Positions 21,090 through 27,672 of a stretch of 27,672 bases of DNA are shown piece after piece. The notes under the pieces were generated by a model, which saw only the letters and a list, made by a program, of their open reading frames with translations, did no database searches and was not told the DNA's origin. Position 1 is the stretch's first letter; each line of letters opens with the position of its first letter. Source of the stretch: Pelargonium cotyledonis (Eukaryota; Streptophyta; Magnoliopsida; Geraniales; Geraniaceae). A program made the position numbers and the translations under genes. The DNA is taken from positions 1-27,672 of the forward strand of contig JAYMTA010000503.1 in assembly GCA_036897625.1 (NCBI GenBank), read 5' to 3'.

Positions 21090-22400
21090 ACCCCTTTTTT
21101 TTTTCTAATTAAAAAGTATTTTTAATTCTAAATAGTAAACAAACTGGCACGTTTACAACTTGTATAAAAAAGAATTAGAGTTAACAATTTCAATTTTAAA
21201 TTGATAATTTTGAATTCAGATTAAATTTTTTATTCTAAAAAAGATTTGTGGTCACAAACTAAACACCCCCCAATTTCCGATCGTATGACAACTTTCATAT
21301 TAAGCTTTGGATTTTATGTGTATAGTGTATGAATTTATTCAATACGATCTAACTTAAAAATTGATCGATCTGCTTTTACAATTCGAACTATAAAAAATTG
21401 ATCATCAGAGGCCCACAAGATTGGGTCCAAATTGAATGTTCTACAAATAATCTTAGTTCAAAGACAATTTAAATTTCGAATTTTGTTATTAAAATATGTG
21501 AATTTGTATAGATTTTTTCAATTCAAACATATAATTCGAAACTCTTTCAAATCGGATCACAGGGCTTTTGTATTTGAGTACAAATTGTAAAATCTACCAT
21601 AATGGCATAATCATTGTCTGAATTCAAACCATCAAATTTCGATAAAGTCGGTATGTTCTATATGTTTAAGCTCGTATTGTTTGTCATTTCAGACAACATT
21701 GTTGTCTAGTAGATGCTATCTTTTCATCTTTACTGGAGACATCTTATAAGCCAAAACTGGAATCGTTACTTACAACCCCAGAATCTGAATTGAAATTTTG
21801 CATGCATAAAAAATAAATCCAAATAATCTTTACAGACCCAAATCCAACACAGATTGTCACATTTCCATGACAGACCATATCATCCGAAACACAATCAAAC
21901 TAGTTAGGTGTTTCATAATAGACTCAAAACCTCTGGCCGAGAATACAAAAATCACGACCTGCTGGTGACAAACCATTGAATGCATCACGAATGCATCAGT
22001 TGTCAAGAAATTAAAAACCTGACAAATGGGTTCAAGATCAAGAACCTAACAATAGATACTTAGTAGTTAAATAATAACAAAAATATCCAAAACAACAATC
22101 CAAATTAGCATAACAAACAACAATCATAGAGAGGTCCGATGTCACAACAATAATATTCTCAAGTATCGACAAAGATTCATCATGCGGTAAACAAAGTAAA
22201 ATAAAACGGTTTGAGGATCCAAAAAACATACATTAATTGTTCTTGTAAAAAGACCTAAATCCAAACATCCAATAAAACCTGGGCAAACAACACCCACCAA
22301 AGACACAGTTTATATAACTAGAGAACAGCTGAAATAAGAACAAAGACAAAAATCAGAGCCACATGGAAATGCAACTCGATGCATACCGGCAATGAGGAGA
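21090..22400. other. AT-rich spacer including the eEF2 3' UTR
   Basis: This lies between the REV7 promoter and the eEF2 stop codon. The right-hand part (about 22100-22410) should be eEF2 3' UTR, being T-rich on the - strand with TGTA and TTTGTT words, but no cleavage site can be assigned. A small tandem duplication, GAATGCATCAC repeated once, sits at 21978-21999. No other gene or element was recognised. Confidence 0.5.
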
Positions 22401-22410
22401 TGATTGGTTT

Positions 22411-25336
22411 TTAAAGCTTGTCTTCAAAGTCAGAGAGTGGTGTCATCTGCTCCTTCAAACCCTTCCTCTTCCTGATGTCAGCAACAAGAACTGATGCTTG
22501 TGAGCCAGCTTCCAAAGGATCCGCTGCCATCATGTCCCAGTGATCAAACACACACTGAGGGAAAGCCTGGCCAGATGTTGCGGCACGAAGAGTTTCGGAG
22601 AAACCAAAAGACGAGATGACGGGCAGGTAGGCCTTGATGTTGTAGAGTGGAGTACCGGGCCTCTGCATTTCCTCGAAGACATGACCACGTTTCTGATTCA
22701 GGACACTGTAGATACCACCAAGAGCCTGCTCGGGAGCTTGGATCTCGACAAGGTAGACAGGCTCAAGGAGTCTAGGCTTGGCTGTGAGCTGGGAGGCATA
22801 GATGACCCTCCTGGCTGTGGGGATGACCTGACCACCACCTCTGTGGATAGCATCAGCGTGAAGAACAACATCACAGACTTCAAAGCAAATACCTCTCATG
22901 TTCTCCTCAGCCAAAGCACCTTCCTTGGAAGCCCACTGGAAACCAGCAACAACAGAATCCTTGATTTCATTAAGGTACTGGACTCCCTTACACATGTCAA
23001 CAACCATGTTAGGGCCAGTAGTCTCAGGGCCAAAGCACCAAATCTTCTTGGCAAGATCCTTGTCCCAACCAAATTCCTCGGACAAGATCTTGGAGCGAAC
23101 TTTAGGGTCATCTCTTGGGCCAATACGGCCTTCATCAATGGCCTCTGGGAGACCATCCTCCAAAGGTCGGGCTTCCATGTAAAGACGGTTGTGCTTGTTG
23201 GGGGACTTGCTCATAACTGTGCGGGAGGACTTCTCAAGGACAGTCTCACGGAAGGCAACCACAGGATCTGATCTGATGATCGGAGCTCCTCCCATGAAAT
23301 CGTCCACTAAATCCTTCAAACAGATCTCAAGATGAAGCTCTCCGGCACCAGCAATAATGTGCTCCCCAGATTCCTCTATGGTACAGACAACCATAGGATC
23401 AGACTTGGCCAAACGTTTCAGACCTTCCACAAGCTTGGGAAGATCAGAGGCAACCTTGCACTGCACGGCAACACGCACAACAGGTGAGACAGAAAACTTC
23501 ATGGCACGAATTGGATGGGCATCCACTTCCTTCTCATTTGTCAAAGTAGCATTCTTAGTGATATATTGATCCAACCCAACCATAGCAACAGTGTTACCAC
23601 AGGGAACATCTTCAACAGTCTCCTGTTTCTTTCCCATCCAGATGACAGTTCTCTGGACACTCTTCACATATAAATCTTTCTTCTCCCCAGGAACATAGTT
23701 GGGCCCCATGATTCTGACCTTCATACCAGTTGCGATCTTGCCAGCAAAAACACGACCAAAGGCAAAGAATCTACCCTTGTCGGAGGCTGGAATCATCTTA
23801 GAGACATACAGCATCAGAGGACCATCAGGGTCACAGTTCCTAATAGCATTAGCATACTGATCATCAAGAGGACCCTCATACAAGTTCTCAACACGGTACC
23901 TCTGCGCAGTAGAAGGGGATGGCAGATGAAAGATCATCATCTCTAGAAGGGCAGTACTGGCAGGAAGCCAATTCTGCATGACACGCTTCATCAGCGCCTT
24001 GCCCATCAGCTCCTTTTCATCGCTCTTCATTGTAATCCCAAGCTTTTTCAACATGGGCCAGAGCTTATCCTTCTGATCATTCATACATGTGCTGATAATC
24101 TGCTTGATGGGTTCGTAACAGAACTGAACAAATCCACGCTTGCAGGAAGCAGAACCAGTATTCTTGCCGGTCCATTTCTTGGTAGCAGGATCAAAGAAAT
24201 TTTCACCCCAGAGACGCTCCATCATCTTAGACTCATCAACACCAAACTTGGAGGCATACATCTTGGCAAAGTTGGTCAACGTAAAAGCCCAACCGTGCAA
24301 ACCAGCTGAGAACGCAACTGTTCCTTTCTCAGGATAAACCTGAACATCACCAAGAAGAGGATCTTCATATGTGGCCATGATGACATTGGCATTCTCAATA
24401 ACCCTAGAAAAACTTTGGTATGCCTCCTCCCCATCAACCTGGAGCTCAAGGAAGCACCTGTCCATCTTGTTAACAGTCAAAACAGGCCTGATCCTCTCTC
24501 CAAGAGCCTGACGGAGCACAGTCTCTGTTTGCACACAGACACCCTCAATACAATCGACCACCACAAGGGCACCATCAGTGATACGAAGAGCAGCTGTAAC
24601 TTCAGATGAAAAGTCAACGTGTCCAGGAGAATCAATGAGATTGATCAGGTACTCATTCCCATTTCGTTCTCCCTTGTAGCTCGCAAGGGACTCAGTGGTC
24701 ATTTCATAGTACAGGGAGATACCAGTGGACTTAATTGTGATACCACGCTCTGCCTCATCTGCACGAGTATCTGTCATACGGACATCACCAGCAACTTCTT
24801 GGGCAATAATACCAGCAGCAGCCACAAGTGAATCAGTAAGGGTTGATTTTCCTGCAATGACAAAGAATCATAACATTAGGAATTGGATCAACAAATTAAA
24901 TAGAATATCAATAAGGAATGATTAAAATATATATTATGAAAAACAACAGCTCCATGGATATTTTATGGAAGAGAAAAAATTTACAAATAAAGGAAACAGC
25001 GAGATTATCTTGAGAGGTAGAGGATGATAACACAAAATAAACATATTAAACTTTAAGAGATCTCAATGAAGCAGAGTATAAGTCATATCTCAGATGCACA
25101 TATTAACAATGAAAGGCAAAAAAAACAAGAAATCATACCATGGTCAACATGAGCAATAACAGACATATTCCTAATATTGTGCTTGTAGTCCATGATTCTT
25201 CTCAACTCTTCAGCTGTGAACTTCACCTGAAAAGTTCAAGCAATATTGTCCAGTAAGAAAAGGTACAGAAACAGATATATGTGGAAAAAAAGGAATTGAG
25301 CACAGTTATTAACCAAACTAAAAATATTCTTACCAT
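22411..25336 (-). CDS. LOS1: elongation factor 2 (eEF2), 3 coding exons
   Basis: Coding exons are 25336-25334 (the ATG alone), 25226-25139 and 24851-22411, totalling 2532 nt with the stop, or 843 aa, exactly the usual plant eEF2 length. eEF2 is the cytosolic GTPase that translocates the ribosome during elongation. GTP-binding motifs seen are AHVDHGKS (26-33), the switch I RGITI segment (66-70), DSPGH, NKMD and a SAG box. Thr57 in VRMTDTR matches the regulatory threonine phosphorylated in other eukaryotes. The diphthamide loop [11 protein letters not shown] near the C-terminus places the modified histidine at residue 700. The protein ends SDFEDKL as in other plants. The reading frame is intact and highly conserved. 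A further intron in the 5' leader is likely. The symbol is that of the Arabidopsis orthologue. Confidence 0.98.
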
Positions 25337-26185
25337 CTTTGCTAGTCTTGATTGTCACTAACAGCCACAAAATTTCCTCCAAGTAAAGAAGTAAGAGCTG
25401 CCAATAAAATGATAAAATGGTAAGAGCAGATGAAATAGTGGTTTCACAAATCCCATTCAATGAATTATTGAACAGTTGTAACAAACAAATTTAGAGTAAA
25501 AGACTTTAGTACATGTTGAAAACAACATACATTTAAAACAAATCACAAAAAAGAAAAGTATACACTCAAAGATACCAAATATTTTCTAAGCTAAAAGTAA
25601 CAGATAAACTCTCAGATTCAACAGTATGACAAACACAAAGATCTAATTTCATACCAGAAACATCAGTAAGCATCACTAAAACAAAATCAATAAAAGAATA
25701 ATACTTCTATATCGAAATAATTGTGCAATAAACTCTAAGATTAAACAGTTTGACAAGTACAAAACGGAATAGTATACGAAACGAGCAGAAAATAATACAT
25801 CTGTGCATAGAGAATCTTCAAAGTTAACAAATCGAGAAGAAACTGATCAGCACAGATACAAAGCAGCAATTTCTAAACTCAGATCAGATTAAACACAAAT
25901 TAAACAAGTTTTCATATAAACTCCACCATAAACATGCTACAAACCACCATAAAAGTGAAATCAACAGATCAAAAGAAGCTCACAGTGCAAAAATGAAGAA
26001 CACCAGGTAAAAGCAACTAAAATAGTTTTGGAAACGGATGTTACAATCGGTGAAATCAGCAGATCTACTATAACCAGACAGATTAAAGCACAAAACAATC
26101 AAGAATCGAAGAAATATAGGAAGATAAAAGGATCGAAGAGAACGAACCTGAGGGAGGAGAAGGTGCGACTAGCGATGAGAGAAAG
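25337..26185 (-). other. eEF2 5' leader with a probable 750-bp intron
   Basis: Upstream of the ATG, a good acceptor (TTATTGGCAG at 25398) begins a 61-nt leader exon part (25397-25337). A donor, CCTCAG|GTTCGTTC, sits at 26147. The intron (26147-25398) is T-rich on the transcribed strand with no protein homology. The first exon, about 26185-26148, is a CT-rich leader (ACTTTCTCTCATCG, CACCTTCTCCTCCCTCAG). Leader introns commonly enhance expression of plant translation-factor genes. The splice sites are inferred from sequence only. Confidence 0.65.
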
Positions 26186-26208
26186 TGAAACGTAAGGCGT
26201 CAGTCTAC

Positions 26209-26318
26209 AAATATAAGGGTTTGAGAGAAGATGCTTGAGGGTATATGCGGCTGAGGTAGCGTTTGGTGTAGCTAGGGTTTTGCTTTTGGGTTGGGCTCTG
26301 AATGGGCCCAAAAGCCCA
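26209..26318 (-). promoter_or_regulatory. eEF2 core promoter: TATA, telo-box and site II cluster
   Basis: On the - strand: TATA-like CTTATATTT (26217-26209), telo-box AAACCCTA (26280-26273), and three TGGGCY site II motifs at 26292-26297, 26303-26310 (palindromic TGGGCCCA) and 26313-26318. Telo-box plus site II is the well-known arrangement in plant eEF1A and ribosomal-protein promoters, giving growth-coupled expression in dividing cells. Confidence 0.8.
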
Positions 26319-26329
26319 ATTGGCTTACT

Positions 26330-27120
26330 TCCTATGGACAAATTTGTCCCTACAAATTATATCTGTCACGTGTATAAACGAGTCGGCTTAAAAATTTATG
26401 AGTTCTTATTGAATTACTTCTCGTTGAATTTAGTGTCTTTTTACTTGGTGTGAGTGGATAAGAGCCGATAAAAGATATTAAACAAAAATGTAGGAGTTTA
26501 TTTATGTTGCATGTTTTAATCTTATGCCTATTTTCGTGTCTACTTGTAAGTGCACAGAGGTGGAAATTCATATTAGTGGGTAGAGTTCTTCTTGTGTTGC
26601 TAGTTTAATACTATGTTCAATGGCTCAACAGTCGATTATAGAATGGACTAATATACATGACACAAATCTAAATTATTTATGAGCAGGTTAACACAATATA
26701 ATAAGGTCTACATGTTTAAATATCTAAGTTAAAAATTGTTTGACCCACCACCCTAGTATATTTGATTAACTTATATTAACTTATCAATGAAATTATAACA
26801 TCTAGTTAAAAATATAAATCTAACAGGTTGCTGTGTTCCAAATCATTACTATGAGCATGAAAAGAGTTTCATTCGAAAACAATGGGGCCATTCTTTACAA
26901 ATATCTTCAATATAGTTTCATTATTTATATAATTTATTTATGTTCCACTAAATCATATCTTATAGAGTTTTTCAAACTTGGAATCAAGTCATTCCCATTT
27001 TATTTTTTTTATCGGAAATAACATATTATAATATATTATCTCCATCAAGACAATGCACGACGGTGGTAGGGATACAATTATTCAACTCTAGCGACTGAAA
27101 AGAAACATATACTAAAAAAA
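26330..27120. other. AT-rich intergenic sequence
   Basis: No gene recognised. A stretch around 26556-26755 begins AGAGGTGGAAATTC and ends GACCCACCACCCTAG. This is weakly like the hAT-type element ends seen in REV7, but there is no matching flanking duplication, so it is only a possible relic. The rest is low-GC with T-rich runs. Confidence 0.45.
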
Positions 27121-27281
27121 AGCGGAAAACCAAAAAACCAAACTAAGGAGATCCCCAGAGCCCATAATGGCTAAATGTCCTATGAAAAATATGAGAATAC
27201 CCATCGGATGAGCTAAGGCCTTGACCAAAGTCTAGCTCTAACCAGACCTAGGAGCCACTAGCCGGACCATTTAATGTTTAG

Positions 27282-27672
27282 GAGACGCCGTATAATGATC
27301 TGGACCCCACGACGTCTGCCCCCAACCGCAACTACTCCCTTGGCCCCGGCATGCTTGCCGAAGCCGAATCCTCCGCCCATTCCACGATCGAGCCCGCCGC
27401 CTGCACCAACGCCAGCGTCTTCGGTCTCTCCCTTGTGCTCACGAAAACCCCCACATCAACAGCTCCTCCACCACAAAAACTCCCTTTCGCCCAAACGGAA
27501 ACCACCAAGAAACAGCCGGAAAACGCCGCCATTAAACTCTAAAGAACAAAAAACCCTAGCCCCACAAGAGGGAAACTCCAAAAGGAGGCAGCCGCTTTTA
27601 ACCTGTCACCGGCACTCTCCTCCGTTCCTACACGTTGCCGAAGGTTATAGCCACCGCCTAAATTCTGCTCTG
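27282..27672. other. abruptly GC-rich segment of unknown nature, cut by the window end
   Basis: G+C is about 67% over 27301-27420 by direct count, against about 23% at 27001-27060. Two overlapping frames occur. On the + strand, an open stretch reaches from an AG acceptor-like site at 27281 (PYNDLDPTTSAPNRNYS..) through ATG 27351 to TAA 27540-27542. On the - strand, an ATG at 27532 in an excellent context (TTTAATGGCGGCG) gives 66 codons to TAG. Both share the same third-codon positions, so GC3 bias cannot choose between them. Further right are an AAACCCTAG telo-box-like word (about 27551) and the palindrome CTCCAAAAGGAG. I recognise neither product. It could be a gene edge, a transposed fragment or the GC-rich start of a LINE-like element. 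Confidence 0.4.

Noticed and set aside
22329-22386. Possible 58-bp intron in the eEF2 3' UTR (GTATGC..TTTCAG)
   Set aside because: It is shorter than nearly all plant introns, and the motifs could be chance.
22540-23271. 243-codon open frame on the + strand opposite eEF2
   Set aside because: It is the antisense shadow of the highly conserved eEF2 exon. Its openness follows from eEF2 codon use and it shows no domain.
24852-26147. Intronic box C/D snoRNA in eEF2 introns, as in animal EEF2
   Set aside because: No RTGATGA box followed by CTGA with suitable spacing on the transcribed strand was found by eye.
26556-26755. Third hAT-like element between AGAGGTGGAAATTC and CCACCACCCTAG
   Set aside because: No matching 8-bp flanks and poor agreement between the two ends, so it was not listed as an element.

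Overview
The window is plant nuclear DNA, from a eudicot by gene content and very AT-rich intergenic sequence. Introns are short with GT..AG ends, intergenic space is long, and the promoters carry plant elements (site II, telo-box, ABRE). The protein wording feels cucurbit-like, but that is an impression and not a demonstrated assignment.

Four protein-coding genes are well supported. On the + strand, 5948-7119 encodes a three-exon BOI/BRG-type RING E3 ubiquitin ligase of 326 aa, with an ABRE/G-box-rich promoter. On the - strand, in transcription order, lie three genes. The first is cytosolic translation elongation factor eEF2 (25336-22411, 843 aa, three coding exons plus an intron in the 5' leader). 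The second is REV7, the HORMA-domain accessory subunit of DNA polymerase zeta (20862-18295, 204 aa, five exons that I assembled by splice sites because no single long ORF shows it). The third is an intronless PORR-domain organelle RNA-binding protein (18207-17029, 392 aa). Only 87 bp separate the REV7 stop from the PORR start, so the two transcription units must share sequence.

Layout: 1-5240 is an AT-rich desert with one possible 60-aa membrane microprotein. 5240-5800 is a GC-richer promoter, followed by the RING gene to about 7350. 7500-7850 is an orphan GC-rich, promoter-like island. 7850-16600 is a second, nearly 9-kb desert. 16640-20862 holds PORR and REV7, whose introns carry two short hAT-like non-autonomous elements and a degenerate tandem repeat. 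21050-21084 is the REV7 promoter and 21090-22400 is AT-rich spacer that includes the eEF2 3' UTR. 22411-26220 is eEF2 and 26209-26318 its promoter. 26330-27120 is AT-rich, and 27280-27672 is an abruptly GC-rich segment of unknown nature cut by the window edge.

The genes do not form an obvious pathway: hormone/stress ubiquitin signalling, organelle RNA splicing, translesion synthesis and translation. The eEF2 and REV7 promoters both carry clustered TGGGCY site II motifs, a signature of growth- and proliferation-linked genes. I found no tRNA, rRNA, CRISPR or bacterial-type element, and no clear new multi-gene system. The most unusual structures are the tight REV7-PORR junction, the two related elements in neighbouring REV7 introns, the orphan GC island near 7.5-7.85 kb and the GC-rich right end.
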